Numbered from the stretch's first letter, positions 9,195 through 17,845 are shown. The stretch: DNA of 64,000 nucleotides from Acidiphilium sp. 37-60-79 (GCA_002279355.1 NCBV01000012.1:116224-180223), one strand, 5' to 3'. A program made the numbers and translations. Notes: generated by a model not told the origin, from the sequence alone.

Positions 9195-9734
9195 TTAACG
9201 TGGTGCGAGAACCATGACCATTTGGCGATTTTCCATGCGCGGCATTTGTTCGACCTTGGTGTCAGTTTCCATATCGACGCGCACGCGCTCGAGAACCTTC
9301 ACGCCAAGCTCCTGATGGGCCATTTCGCGGCCACGGAAGCGCAACGTGACTTTCACCTTGTCACCCTCGCCGATGAAGCTCTTCATCGCGCGTAATTTAA
9401 CTTGGTAATCATTTTCGTCGATATTGGGACGAACCTTGATTTCCTTGATTTCAACAATCTTTTGCTTCTTGCGCGCTTCGTTTTTCTTTTTTTGCTGCTC
9501 GTATTTGAATTTGCCGTAATCCAGTAATTTGCAGACCGGCGGCTCGGCATTCGGGCTGATCTCGACCAGGTCAAGCCCGACTTCAAAGGCGCGGCGCATG
9601 GCGTCTCGCGCACTCAGCACGCCGATCATTTCACCCTCGGCGCCAATCAGGCGCACTTGCGGGACGCGAATATCTTCATTGACGCGTGGCCCCTCACGGC
9701 TGGGTGGGGCGGGTGGTTGCGGTACTCTGGCGAT
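9195..9734 (-). CDS. infC: Translation initiation factor IF-3, ATC start
   Basis: 179 residues, the normal IF-3 length, but only if translation starts at the ATC codon at 9734-9732. The segment upstream of the first ordinary start (GTG 9656) encodes [19 protein letters not shown], the conserved IF-3 N terminus, and there is no ATG, GTG or TTG further up. The ATC is preceded by AGGAG with a 6-nt gap. The rest is canonical ([52 protein letters not shown]). IF-3 binds the 30S subunit and rejects non-standard start codons, so a rare start allows autoregulation, as known for the AUU start of E. coli infC. Neither thrS nor rpmI-rplT is adjacent. Confidence 0.93.
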   Translation of the reverse strand: MARVPQPPAPPSREGPRVNEDIRVPQVRLIGAEGEMIGVLSARDAMRRAFEVGLDLVEISPNAEPPVCKLLDYGKFKYEQQKKKNEARKKQKIVEIKEIKVRPNIDENDYQVKLRAMKSFIGEGDKVKVTLRFRGREMAHQELGVKVLERVRVDMETDTKVEQMPRMENRQMVMVLAPR

Positions 9735-9740
9735 GGTGCG

Positions 9741-9745
9741 CTCCT
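9741..9745 (-). promoter_or_regulatory. Shine-Dalgarno that fixes the infC ATC start
   Basis: Read on the minus strand, AGGAG lies 6 nt before ATC. No such site precedes the GTG at 9656, so this site decides the start. Confidence 0.8.
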
Positions 9746-9988
9746 GTCGACGTTACAAACATTTTGGCTCGTGTTCTGTAGACGATAACTGGTTCGCCGC
9801 GCAACTAAGCCATCCGGAGGGCGTTTCCTATTCAGATGGGCGTGATCAGAAAAAGGGCGGTTGGTGGGTGATGTTCACCCGATAGCGTTTGAACCGATAG
9901 CGTCCATTGTTATATGAATAGAAAAACCGCGCTGGTGGCGATGCGGACTGCAACTGCGGCTGTGGATAAAGGAGGTGTCGGGATCGTG

Positions 9989-10006
9989 ATGTGATAATTA
10001 TCACAT
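9989..10006. promoter_or_regulatory. Perfect 18-bp palindrome containing TGTGA-N6-TCACA
   Basis: ATGTGATAATTATCACAT reads the same on both strands and contains the CRP/FNR-superfamily half-sites TGTGA and TCACA with 6 bp between. It sits in the gap between the bphP stop (10032) and infC, 255 bp before the infC start. Whether it is an operator for infC, or belongs to an unseen leader or small RNA, cannot be decided. The rest of the gap 9746-9988 shows no convincing gene. Confidence 0.5.
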
Positions 10007-10031
10007 GGAAGTACGGAAGTGATGCCTGGCG

Positions 10032-12203
10032 TTATCCGAGCAGGTTTTTCAGCAAAATGGCGGCGCGGCGGACAGAATCGCGCACCGCCAGCAATTTTTC
10101 GGGCATGCGGGTCGGGTCGATCCGGTCGGTGATTTCGAGGCCGGCGAGCTGGGCGTTTTCGACGACCGCGCGGAGCAGGTTTTGGTAGCTGAGCCCGCTG
10201 GTCGTGGTGATCAGATCACCGGCTTCGCGATTCTGCTCAATCACGCCGTCCTGGAAATGGCGGCGTGCGGCGCTGGCAGCCTTCTGGTCGGTCAGGTCGG
10301 TGAGCATCAGCACATAGCCCAAGATCCGATCCGCGGCGGCGAAAATGGGGTCGGCGCGGATTTGCACCGGGGTGGTGCCGCTATTGGCCCGGCGCAGGGC
10401 GTTTTCGCTGCGCCAGCTCAAATGTAGTTTTTGCAGTGCTTGCAGCCGTTCAGCCAGAAGTTTGGGTTCAACAAACAGGCTCGGAAGATCCACGAGGCTG
10501 CCGAGCGGCTGGTTGGTCTCGCCGATCAGCCTCGCGCAGGCTTGGTTGATGAGTAGAATTTCACCGGCGATATCAGTGATGATCACCGGTTGATTCGAGG
10601 CGGCGACGTCCTGGCGGAGCCGATCGAGCTGGTCTTGGGCGATCAGGAGGCGCACCGAGCGCGATTGCAGCACCACATCGCTCACCATGTTGCCAATCAG
10701 CTTGGCCGCCGCGATATCGGCTTCGGTCCAAGGTTCGGACTGGCCGCGCATCACCTGATGCCATTGGGCGAAGGAGCGTCGAGGCGACAGGTCGGCGGGA
10801 TGATCGCCCATGGTCACCGGCTTGGTCGGATCACCGCCCCAGGTGACGGTTCGGACTTCCTCGGGGCGAACCCAGATTAGATAGGCGCCGGGTGAGGCGC
10901 TGATCGGCATGGCGAGCACACCGCTCGCGATTTCGGCAATGCTGGCGAGAGCCTTACACGCCGTGCCCAGCCTATCGGTCATAATGGGTGCGTGGTCATC
11001 AGGTGCGGCGGTGCATTCGGCGTCGAGCCAAGCGGCGATGGCGCGGATATCTTGGGTCGCTGGGACATCACCGGCGGTGGTGACTTCGCCATCGAGCAGG
11101 AGTGCTGTGCCGCTGGCGCGGGTCGGGTGCAGCAGGGCTTTGGGATTGTCGAACAGGGCGTTTTTCCAGCGGCCTTCGCGCGCGAGGGTTTCGACCATGC
11201 GGCTCTCCAGGCGGCGGGCGGAAAGTTCAGCCTGGGCGGCGGTGAAGCTTTGCAGGGCGGCGATGCGCGTGGCGATGGCTTCGGCGAGGAGTTCGCAGGC
11301 GGCGCGGATTTTGAACGGGACGAAATAGGGCGCGTAATGATGGCAGGCGATCAGGCCCCAGAGTCGGCCTTCGACCATCAGTGACATAACCAACGTGGCG
11401 CGCACGCCCATATTTTGCAGATATTGATTATGGATGGGCGAGGAGGCGCGCAGCGCGCAGAGCGACATGTCCAGCGGGGCGTTGCTGATTGGCGAAACTG
11501 GCGGGATCAGTGTGATGGGTTGGAAATTCACATCGACGATCAGCCGCACGCGATGGCGTTCATAGAGGCGGCGGGCGATATGGGGAATGTCGGTCGCGGG
11601 ATAGCGGTTACCGAGATAGGGTTCGAGGCCGCGTTCACATTGTTCGGCGAAGACTTGACCGTGGCCTTCCTGATCGAACTGATAGACCATCACCCGATCA
11701 TAACCGGTGAGTTTTTTGACAAAGCGCGCGGCTTCATCAGCGAGGTTGGGCAGGGCGGCGCTGACCAGGATGGTTTGCAGAGCGGTTTCGAGCTGTGCGG
11801 CAATCGGGCGATCCTCGGCCTCATCTTGGCCGGGGGCTTCGAGCTCGATCAGCAGGCCGCCGCCGGCGGGGCGATGGATCAGGGCTTGCAGCGGATCGGG
11901 ACGGGGCCCGAGGGTGGCGCGGAGCGATAATGGTTGGCTATCGAGCGGCTCGGTCAGGTGAGCCGCGAGGCTTCGCGCCAGCGTGCCGCCGAGCGATGCA
12001 ATGGGTTGGCCGAGCGGCGATGTCGTAAGGCCCAGAAAGGCGGCGGCGTTGGCGCTGATTTGCACCATGGTGAGGTCTGGTTCGCTGAGCAAGAGCAGTG
12101 CGCCGTGCGGTTGGATGGCGCCCGCATAATGAATTTGTTCACGCTCGCAATTGGATAGATCGGCGGTGCCGAAGGCTGGGGCGGGCGGAAATTTGGATGT
12201 CAT
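10032..12203 (-). CDS. bphP: Bacteriophytochrome without a kinase domain (RpBphP1-like)
   Basis: 723 residues: PAS (about 20-120), GAF (135-315), PHY (325-510), a second PAS (515-635) and a C-terminal helical segment. Biliverdin-binding features are present: Cys19 in LSNCEREQIHYAGAIQPHG, the GAF motif YPATDIPHIARRLY with Asp205, His258 in SPIHNQYLQNMGV, and the PHY tongue PRRSF at 474-478 with TWGGDP. There is no HisKA or ATP-binding domain. This matches the 731-residue RpBphP1 layout, whose output region binds PpsR2 rather than phosphorylating a regulator. Context agrees: ppsR lies just upstream and heme oxygenase, which makes biliverdin, is divergent. Expected role: red/far-red control of PpsR activity. 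Confidence 0.92.
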   Translation of the reverse strand: MTSKFPPAPAFGTADLSNCEREQIHYAGAIQPHGALLLLSEPDLTMVQISANAAAFLGLTTSPLGQPIASLGGTLARSLAAHLTEPLDSQPLSLRATLGPRPDPLQALIHRPAGGGLLIELEAPGQDEAEDRPIAAQLETALQTILVSAALPNLADEAARFVKKLTGYDRVMVYQFDQEGHGQVFAEQCERGLEPYLGNRYPATDIPHIARRLYERHRVRLIVDVNFQPITLIPPVSPISNAPLDMSLCALRASSPIHNQYLQNMGVRATLVMSLMVEGRLWGLIACHHYAPYFVPFKIRAACELLAEAIATRIAALQSFTAAQAELSARRLESRMVETLAREGRWKNALFDNPKALLHPTRASGTALLLDGEVTTAGDVPATQDIRAIAAWLDAECTAAPDDHAPIMTDRLGTACKALASIAEIASGVLAMPISASPGAYLIWVRPEEVRTVTWGGDPTKPVTMGDHPADLSPRRSFAQWHQVMRGQSEPWTEADIAAAKLIGNMVSDVVLQSRSVRLLIAQDQLDRLRQDVAASNQPVIITDIAGEILLINQACARLIGETNQPLGSLVDLPSLFVEPKLLAERLQALQKLHLSWRSENALRRANSGTTPVQIRADPIFAAADRILGYVLMLTDLTDQKAASAARRHFQDGVIEQNREAGDLITTTSGLSYQNLLRAVVENAQLAGLEITDRIDPTRMPEKLLAVRDSVRRAAILLKNLLG

Positions 12204-12251
12204 GATCGAAACCTCCCCAGGAATCGCCGAAATACAACGATGCTACGCCTG

Positions 12252-13532
12252 TTATGGGCGGCTGAGGCCAATGGTGGCGGCGGCGGCTTTGCGGTTGCCC
12301 GCCGCGTGGTCGAGCGCTTCGAGAATATAATGACGCTCGATGATGGCGGTGGCGGTATCGACCGCATCGGGCAGGTTGGGTTGATTGGTGGCCCAGCGGC
12401 GCGATTGCAGGGCGGCGCGGATGGAGTCTTCGATGGTGGCCGGGCTGGGGCTATTGAGGCGGCGGCTGACATCGCGGAGGATCATGCCGATCAGATTGCC
12501 TTCGGTCCCGGCCGAGATTTCGACGGCGGTGGCGGCACCATGCTCGCCATTCAGCGTGGCGGGCAGCATTTTCAAGCTGCCGTGGCTGCGGATCAGGTCA
12601 AGCAAGGTGGCGAGGCCGGTGCCTTCGCTCAACAACCAACGGTCAAGCCGGGCGCCGAGCACCATTTCGGCGCCGGCGGCTTCGATCAGGTCGAGAAAGG
12701 CGGTGTTGGCTTCGCGAATAGTGCCGTCGCGATCAATGATCACAAAGCCATCCGGTAATTTGCTGATTAACGGCGCGCAGACGGGGCGGTGGGGCGTTTC
12801 GGCAAGCCGGTCGATCGAGCCGACCTGGGTGAGATAGAGCAGGTAACTCGGCGCATCGACCGATTCGACGGTGGCGGTGCGCACGATCCAGGAGCGACGC
12901 TCCGCGCCCAAATGCACAATCACGCCGGGGGCTTGGCCGTATTCACGGGCGCGATCCATCATCGCCAGGAACGGCGCACGGTCGATCTCGGCGATTTCGG
13001 TGAGAAAATTCCAGTTCGGGCCGATGCCGAGTGTGCGATTGGCGGCGGGATTGGCATCGATGATGCGCAGCGTATCGACCTCGATCAGCAAGACCGGATC
13101 GATTGCGGCGTTGAAAATGACATTGTAGCGAGTTTCGACGTCGCGCAGCTTCCAGTGATTCTGCTCCATCGCCTTTTGGGTGGCGAGCAGCCGCGATTCG
13201 AGTTCGGACACGACATGATATTGTCGGCCAATGGCGATCAAGCCGCTATCGCCCCCGAGGCTCACGGCGGTGTATTCGAGCGGCATTTCCAAGCCGCTCG
13301 GAAAACGCTGGCCGATTGGGGTGAAGGCGGAGACGCCGGTGGTCAGCGCGTCTTGCACCATGCGACGGAGCTTATCGAGTGCCGATTGGGCAACGGTTTC
13401 GGCCCAGCGGCGACCATGCCAGGGGCGCAGCGTTTCGCTCGCGATCCGCTCGGATACGATCGTATCCTGGATGATGCCATCACGATCAAGTCTGATTGTG
13501 ACGTCAGGCTGAGCTAGATTTACGCCGGTCAT
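12252..13532 (-). CDS. ppsR: PpsR/CrtJ-type regulator, truncated in its HTH
   Basis: 426 residues with the PpsR plan: N-terminal PAS-like domain, a Q-linker helix (SELESRLLATQKAMEQNHWKL would begin near 108), two PAS domains (about 135-240 and 255-370) and the start of a Fis-type HTH (IERHYILEALDHAAGNRKAA). Cys252 corresponds to the redox Cys of Rhodobacter PpsR; it is the only Cys. The frame ends at GLSRP just where the recognition helix should begin. The +1 frame continues with a basic tail (HNRRSIVVFRRFLGRF) and ends in TGA overlapping the bphP ATG. PpsR normally represses photosynthesis genes; this copy may be frameshifted, a DNA-binding-defective variant, or rescued by frameshifting. Confidence 0.82.
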   Translation of the reverse strand: MTGVNLAQPDVTIRLDRDGIIQDTIVSERIASETLRPWHGRRWAETVAQSALDKLRRMVQDALTTGVSAFTPIGQRFPSGLEMPLEYTAVSLGGDSGLIAIGRQYHVVSELESRLLATQKAMEQNHWKLRDVETRYNVIFNAAIDPVLLIEVDTLRIIDANPAANRTLGIGPNWNFLTEIAEIDRAPFLAMMDRAREYGQAPGVIVHLGAERRSWIVRTATVESVDAPSYLLYLTQVGSIDRLAETPHRPVCAPLISKLPDGFVIIDRDGTIREANTAFLDLIEAAGAEMVLGARLDRWLLSEGTGLATLLDLIRSHGSLKMLPATLNGEHGAATAVEISAGTEGNLIGMILRDVSRRLNSPSPATIEDSIRAALQSRRWATNQPNLPDAVDTATAIIERHYILEALDHAAGNRKAAAATIGLSRP

Positions 13533-13572
13533 GGTTGGATCAATCAGTAATTTGAAATATATTAGCAGCTTA

Positions 13573-13587
13573 TTGGAATTTTTCCAA
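13573..13587. promoter_or_regulatory. Palindrome upstream of the heme oxygenase gene
   Basis: TTGGAATTTTTCCAA is a perfect 6-3-6 inverted repeat 22 bp before the bphO start and 41 bp before ppsR on the other strand. Its position suits an operator for the divergent pair. It is not the TGT-N12-ACA site known for PpsR. Confidence 0.4.
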
Positions 13588-13609
13588 GTACATTCTGGGG
13601 GGGTGAGCG

Positions 13610-14281
13610 ATGGCGCAGGGCGCAGCGTTGGACAAGGCGGCCATGCGGTTGGCGGATCAGCTCAAAGACGCGACGGGGGATGTGCATCGGCAGGCTGAGC
13701 GGGGCGGGGCGGTGGCTTTGCTGCTGCGCGGGACGCTGACATTGCAGGCTTATGCGCGACTGTTGGCGAATTTGCGCCCAGCGTATCAGGCGCTTGAGGC
13801 GGGGTTGCTGCAATGGCGCGAGCATCCGGCGCTGCGCGCGGTGGTGCGGCCCGAATTATTTCGCGCCGCCGCGCTAGAGGCCGATCTGGTCGCGCTCGCC
13901 GGCGAGGATTGGGCCAGCCGGGTTGCGGTGCTGCCAGCGGGGCGCGCTTATGAAGAGCGCCTTGAGGCGTTGCGCCGGGATGATCCAATGTTGCTCCTCG
14001 CCCATGCCTATGTGCGCTATCTGGGCGATTTGAATGGCGGGCAGGTGCTGGCGCGGCGTCTGGCGAGCAGCTTGGGGTTGGGGGCCGCGGCGCTGGGGTT
14101 TTATCGGTTTGAGGCGATTGGCACGATCGAGACGTTTCGGGACGATTATCGGCGGGGTTTTGATCAGGCGGCGTTGACGCCAGCGCAGACGCAAGCCGTG
14201 CTGGCGGAGGCGCGGCGCGGTTTCATGTTGACTATGGCGATTTCGCAGGCGGTGGTGGCGGATGGGCCGGGCGAGGGGTGA
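13610..14281 (+). CDS. bphO: Biliverdin-producing heme oxygenase
   Basis: 223 residues of the heme oxygenase family. His26 in ATGDVHRQAE is the proximal heme ligand, and YVRYLGDLNGGQVLARRL is the distal-helix signature with the conserved glycines. The enzyme opens heme to biliverdin, iron and CO. Biliverdin is the chromophore of the phytochrome encoded divergently, so the two are expected to work together. A GGGGGGTGAG tract precedes ATG 13610 and may serve as ribosome-binding site. Confidence 0.92.
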   Translation: MAQGAALDKAAMRLADQLKDATGDVHRQAERGGAVALLLRGTLTLQAYARLLANLRPAYQALEAGLLQWREHPALRAVVRPELFRAAALEADLVALAGEDWASRVAVLPAGRAYEERLEALRRDDPMLLLAHAYVRYLGDLNGGQVLARRLASSLGLGAAALGFYRFEAIGTIETFRDDYRRGFDQAALTPAQTQAVLAEARRGFMLTMAISQAVVADGPGEG

Positions 14282-14282
14282 T

Positions 14283-14318
14283 GATCGTTACATAGATCGT
14301 TACATAGATCGCTACACA
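14283..14318. repeat. Three 12-bp tandem repeats between convergent stops
   Basis: Units GATCGTTACATA at 14283 and 14295 are identical; the third (14307) differs at two bases. They fill the gap between the bphO stop and the methyltransferase, and the third unit supplies the methyltransferase stop codon. Confidence 0.85.
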
Positions 14319-15094
14319 GGGGGCGGTGATTCAGGGATCAGATGGCGCGCCCAGGCGGGCAGGTGCTTGAAAAATATGTGGAAATTATCGCTGAGGCTGA
14401 CATAGTTGAATTGCGCGCGGGCGGCGAGGCGCGCGAGGCTCTGGCGTGAAAACAGGCTGATATGCCCATTCCGCGGGGCAGCATACCACCAATCGAGCCG
14501 CTTGGTTGGGTGAATATGGCCATCGGACAGGGCGGTGGAAAAAAAGATCAAGCTATGATCGGTGGATAGCAGCGAGAGATTATCCATCAGCCCGGCAATG
14601 TCGGGCACATGCTCGAAAACCTCGAACGCGGTGATCAGATCGAAGCTGCCCAGCGTGTTGATCGACGGGGTTTGCTGGCTAAACGGGTCCCACGCCGTTG
14701 ATGCCCAGCCATGGGCGCGCAGGCGTGATGATAATGATCCGTTGCCGCTGCCATAATCCAAATGGGTTCGGTGTGGTGCGATGTCCTGGAAATTGGTGAG
14801 CAGCAGATTGGCCTGGGCGTTCGGGCGAATTTCGCGATAATCGGGATCGAAAATGATGTACTCATCGTTATAAATATGGCGTTTGAAATCTTCGGGAGTC
14901 CATTGATGCATCGCCGGGGCAAAGCAAAAATGGCATGATCGGCAGAGTGCGTAATAGATCGCGAGGCCGATCGGCACATAATATTTGCCTCTCAATTCCT
15001 CGCAGGATTTGGTGAAATCAACAACGTCGAGCAGCCGCGTTGCGGACTGACAGACCGGGCAAGGCGGGGTGTGCATCCGTGGTTCATTCCTCAT
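14312..15094 (-). CDS. SAM-dependent methyltransferase with N-terminal zinc-binding region
   Basis: 260 residues. The start has CPVC and CRSCHFCF clusters that likely bind zinc; then comes a class I methyltransferase fold: motif I LDYGSGNGSLSSRL, TAWDPFSQ, and FDLITAFEVFEHV. This resembles Methyltransf_23 proteins acting on sugars or small molecules, often beside glycan genes. The substrate is not readable and neighbours do not help. An internal Met at 15076 is an alternative start. Confidence 0.75.
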   Translation of the reverse strand: MRNEPRMHTPPCPVCQSATRLLDVVDFTKSCEELRGKYYVPIGLAIYYALCRSCHFCFAPAMHQWTPEDFKRHIYNDEYIIFDPDYREIRPNAQANLLLTNFQDIAPHRTHLDYGSGNGSLSSRLRAHGWASTAWDPFSQQTPSINTLGSFDLITAFEVFEHVPDIAGLMDNLSLLSTDHSLIFFSTALSDGHIHPTKRLDWWYAAPRNGHISLFSRQSLARLAARAQFNYVSLSDNFHIFFKHLPAWARHLIPESPPPV

Positions 15095-15197
15095 CGGCGT
15101 GATCGCTGTTGGCGGGCCAGGAGAGATTACAAAAGTTTTGAAGGCGAGTCGAAAAATTTATGGCGCGCGCAGGCGCAGAGTGCCAAATGATGATGCC

Positions 15198-15527
15198 TCA
15201 AGGCGCTCTAAGCACAACAATCGGATCAAGCGGCGGCGGGCCGGGTAAAGGAAGATCGTCTGGTTCACGGCGAATTTTTATCAGGGTAACCATCAGAAAG
15301 ATTTCCATGCCGACAGCAAGCAGACAATAGACGCAAAAGAAACTCCAGATCACTAATAATTCTACGTGGCTGGCATGGTTGCGCCGCATTATGCGGATAA
15401 ACAGTTCCAATGTCCGCACTACCCCAAATGAAGTCCCACCCAGCGCTGCAGCACAGGCACCGAGCGACGTCAGTCGTCGGCGCTTTGACGACTTCGGAAG
15501 GTTGGGGAATTTTTCGCCAGCGGCCAT
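15198..15527 (-). CDS. Small hypothetical membrane protein
   Basis: 109 residues, not recognised. A basic N terminus (KSSKRRRL) is followed by a short hydrophobic stretch (GACAAALGGTSFGVV) and then a strong membrane helix (LLVIWSFFCVYCLLAVGMEIFLMVTLI), with a Pro-rich tail. It stands alone with gaps of 103 and 55 bp; AT content is slightly higher than its neighbours. Coding status is probable because the frame is clean and the hydrophobic pattern coherent. Confidence 0.5.
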   Translation of the reverse strand: MAAGEKFPNLPKSSKRRRLTSLGACAAALGGTSFGVVRTLELFIRIMRRNHASHVELLVIWSFFCVYCLLAVGMEIFLMVTLIKIRREPDDLPLPGPPPLDPIVVLRAP

Positions 15528-15582
15528 CCCACTAACATAGTGGATTCATCACTCAAAGACAATGATAAAACGCATTCACGGT

Positions 15583-16308
15583 TCAGCGTAGGTTGGCAAG
15601 GTTGTTGAACAGCGCGCGAAGCTGTTGCGCCCGCGCTCGGGTGAATGGATCGGGCTGGCCGGTGATCGTGGTTGGTGCGAACCGGCGCTGGAAGGCGGTG
15701 ATGCGGGCGTCAAGCGGGGCGGCGGGATCATAGCCGATGGCGGTGAGGATTGGGTTGAGGTCCACTTCTCGGCCCGTGCTGAGATCGGGCGCGTCGGGCT
15801 GTGTGCTGGGATACAGGCCGATGCCGTGGGCGGCGAGGGTGGGCCAGGGGAATAGTTCGCCGGGGTCGGCTTTGCGGGTGGGGGCGATGTCCGAATGCGC
15901 GACGATGTTTTGCGCCGGGATCGGGTGGCGGGCGAGGATGGCTTGGCACAGGCCGATCAGGGCGGTGATTTGCTCAGCGGGGAACGGGCGGTAGCCGTGT
16001 TCATGGCCGGGATTGACGATTTCGATGCCGATGGAGCGATCATTCAGGTGCGATACGCCACGCCAATAGCTGAGGCCGGCGTGCCAGGCGCGGTTTTGCT
16101 CCGCGACCAGCGGTTCGATGATACCCGCCTCGTCAATCAGATAGTGGGCGGAGACTTTTGCGCAGGCGTCGCATAGGCGGGCGCGGGCGGCGTCGGCGCT
16201 GATCATGCCGGTGTAATGCAGGACCAGATGGTCGATGGGCGCATCGGCGGGGCGTTGGTCGAAATTCGGCGAGACCGGGTCAGCGCGGCAAAAATCACGG
16301 GGGGGCAT
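15583..16308 (-). CDS. N-acetylmuramoyl-L-alanine amidase (Amidase_2)
   Basis: 241 residues. Zinc-site and family motifs: IDHLVLHYTGM, VSAHYLIDEAGII, AWHAGLSYWRG, NDRSIGIEIVNPG and VAHSDIAPTRKADPGELFPW. This is the AmpD/AmiD fold that cleaves the lactyl-peptide bond of peptidoglycan. No clear signal peptide, so cytoplasmic muropeptide recycling is possible. ATG 16308 overlaps the end of the upstream TerB/DnaJ gene by 14 bp; the longer frame to 16467 is unrelated sequence. Confidence 0.88.
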   Translation of the reverse strand: MPPRDFCRADPVSPNFDQRPADAPIDHLVLHYTGMISADAARARLCDACAKVSAHYLIDEAGIIEPLVAEQNRAWHAGLSYWRGVSHLNDRSIGIEIVNPGHEHGYRPFPAEQITALIGLCQAILARHPIPAQNIVAHSDIAPTRKADPGELFPWPTLAAHGIGLYPSTQPDAPDLSTGREVDLNPILTAIGYDPAAPLDARITAFQRRFAPTTITGQPDPFTRARAQQLRALFNNLANLR

Positions 16309-17071
16309 GATCGCGTTTGATCCGGTCATAGGCGGCGTTAATCCGGGCGACGCGCTCGGTGGCGCGGGCGATGAATTCGCCGGGAACACCGCGTGATGCC
16401 AATTGGTCCGGGTGGTTTTCGCGCATGAGCTGCCTCCAACGCATGCGGATGTCTTCGAAGCTGGCATTCGGCTCGATGCCGAGGACGCTGTATGCGTCTT
16501 CCTCGTCCAAGGCGAAGCGCGAGGGGTTGGCGGCGCGGGCGCGTTCGGCCTCGTTCAGGCCGAACAACACGCCGATGCGGGTGAGCATGTCGGTTTCGCG
16601 GCCATTGATCGGCCCATCGGCACGGGCGATTGCATGGAGGGCGCCGAGCACCTGTTCGAGGGTCGCGCGATTATCGGCGAAGGTGGTGGCGAGTTGGCGG
16701 GCATAGGGCTCAAAGCCGGTGGCATCATTGCGGGCCTGATCGAAGAGCTGCCCGATGGTGGGCACCGCCGCGTCATCAATGCGGAATTGGCGACGGAACG
16801 CGTCGATTTCCGGGCGGGTGACGTTGCCGTCGCATTTGGCGAGTTTGGCGGCGAGCACGGTGACGGCGATGGCGAAAACCTGGTCCGGCCGGCCGATCAG
16901 TGCGGCGAAGCGCGCACTATCGAGCGGTAAAGCGCGACCGAGCCGGGCGCCAAGACTGCCCAGATCGCCCCGGTCCGCCGCGTGGCCGACAGCAACACCC
17001 GCCATCGCCCCCACCGGTCCGCCGACCATGAAGCCAGCAGCGCCGCAGATGATTTTACCCCATAAGGCCAT
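16295..17071 (-). CDS. TerB plus DnaJ-domain protein (DjlA-like)
   Basis: 258 residues. A Gly-rich hydrophobic start (IICGAAGFMVGGPVGAMAGVAVG) resembles a glycine-zipper membrane segment. A TerB-like helical domain follows (about 60-175; LAAKLAKCDGNVTRPEIDAFRR) and then a J domain (about 190-255) with the HPD motif in RENHPDQLASRG. J domains stimulate Hsp70/DnaK. DjlA-type proteins are membrane-bound co-chaperones tied to envelope stress. Overlap with the amidase gene suggests cotranscription. Confidence 0.85.
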   Translation of the reverse strand: MALWGKIICGAAGFMVGGPVGAMAGVAVGHAADRGDLGSLGARLGRALPLDSARFAALIGRPDQVFAIAVTVLAAKLAKCDGNVTRPEIDAFRRQFRIDDAAVPTIGQLFDQARNDATGFEPYARQLATTFADNRATLEQVLGALHAIARADGPINGRETDMLTRIGVLFGLNEAERARAANPSRFALDEEDAYSVLGIEPNASFEDIRMRWRQLMRENHPDQLASRGVPGEFIARATERVARINAAYDRIKRDHAPP

Positions 17072-17116
17072 AGAGCCTATATCGGGCGTGCGGAGCGCAA
17101 CGTCAAAGGGGGCGTA

Positions 17117-17845
17117 TCAATAGCGACGCAGCAGGCCGACCAGACGACCTTGAACCTTGACCCGTTCGGCCGGCACGATGCGGGTTTCATAGCGGGTATT
17201 GGCGGGTTCGAGCGCGATGGAATTGCCGCGTCGACGCAGGCGTTTGAGCGTCACTTCGCCGTCATCGATCAAGGCAACGACGATCTGGCCACCTTCGGCA
17301 GTGTCGCCTTTGCGAATGATCGCGGTGTCGCCATCGAAAATCCCGGCCTCGATCATAGAATCGCCCACCACTTCAAGCGCGTAATGCTCACCGGGGCCGA
17401 TCAGCGCGGCGGGGACGGCGATTTCGGCATGAGCCTCGCGCAACGCTTCGATCGGCTGGCCTGCGGCGATGCGGCCATAGAGCGGCAAGGTGATGGCGGC
17501 GGCTTCGGCGGCGGCGTGCGCGCCGGTGAAGCGGGTGGAAAAATCGCCGCGAATTACGTTGGGGGCAAAGCGCGGCGGGGTGGGGCGCGTGATCGGCTCA
17601 ACCTCGATCGGGCGCGATTGCGGCACCGCATCGGCGGGCAGGCGCACCACTTCGAGCGCGCGCGCACGGTGGCGGTGGCGGCGCAGAAAGCCGCGTTCTT
17701 CGAGGGCGCTGATCAGCCGGTGGATGCCGGATTTTGATTTCAGGCCAATCGCGTCTTTCATTTCCTCAAAACTCGGCGAGCAGCCGGTTTGGCGGAGATG
17801 CTGGTCGATGAATTCGAGCAGATCGTGCTGTTTGCGGGTGAGCAT
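17117..17845 (-). CDS. lexA: LexA repressor
   Basis: 242 residues. N-terminal winged HTH ([41 protein letters not shown]), an Ala/Pro linker, and a peptidase S24 domain with cleavage site AAG in [11 protein letters not shown], catalytic Ser in [11 protein letters not shown] and Lys in VTLKRLRRR. It represses SOS genes until RecA-stimulated self-cleavage. An AAGG ribosome site lies before ATG 17845. The leader carries a candidate SOS box and three 16-bp repeats, listed separately, fitting autorepression. Confidence 0.95.
   Translation of the reverse strand: MLTRKQHDLLEFIDQHLRQTGCSPSFEEMKDAIGLKSKSGIHRLISALEERGFLRRHRHRARALEVVRLPADAVPQSRPIEVEPITRPTPPRFAPNVIRGDFSTRFTGAHAAAEAAAITLPLYGRIAAGQPIEALREAHAEIAVPAALIGPGEHYALEVVGDSMIEAGIFDGDTAIIRKGDTAEGGQIVVALIDDGEVTLKRLRRRGNSIALEPANTRYETRIVPAERVKVQGRLVGLLRRY

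Noticed and set aside
13500..13609. PpsR operator TGT-N12-ACA between ppsR and bphO
   Set aside because: Both strands were scanned by eye and no match was found.
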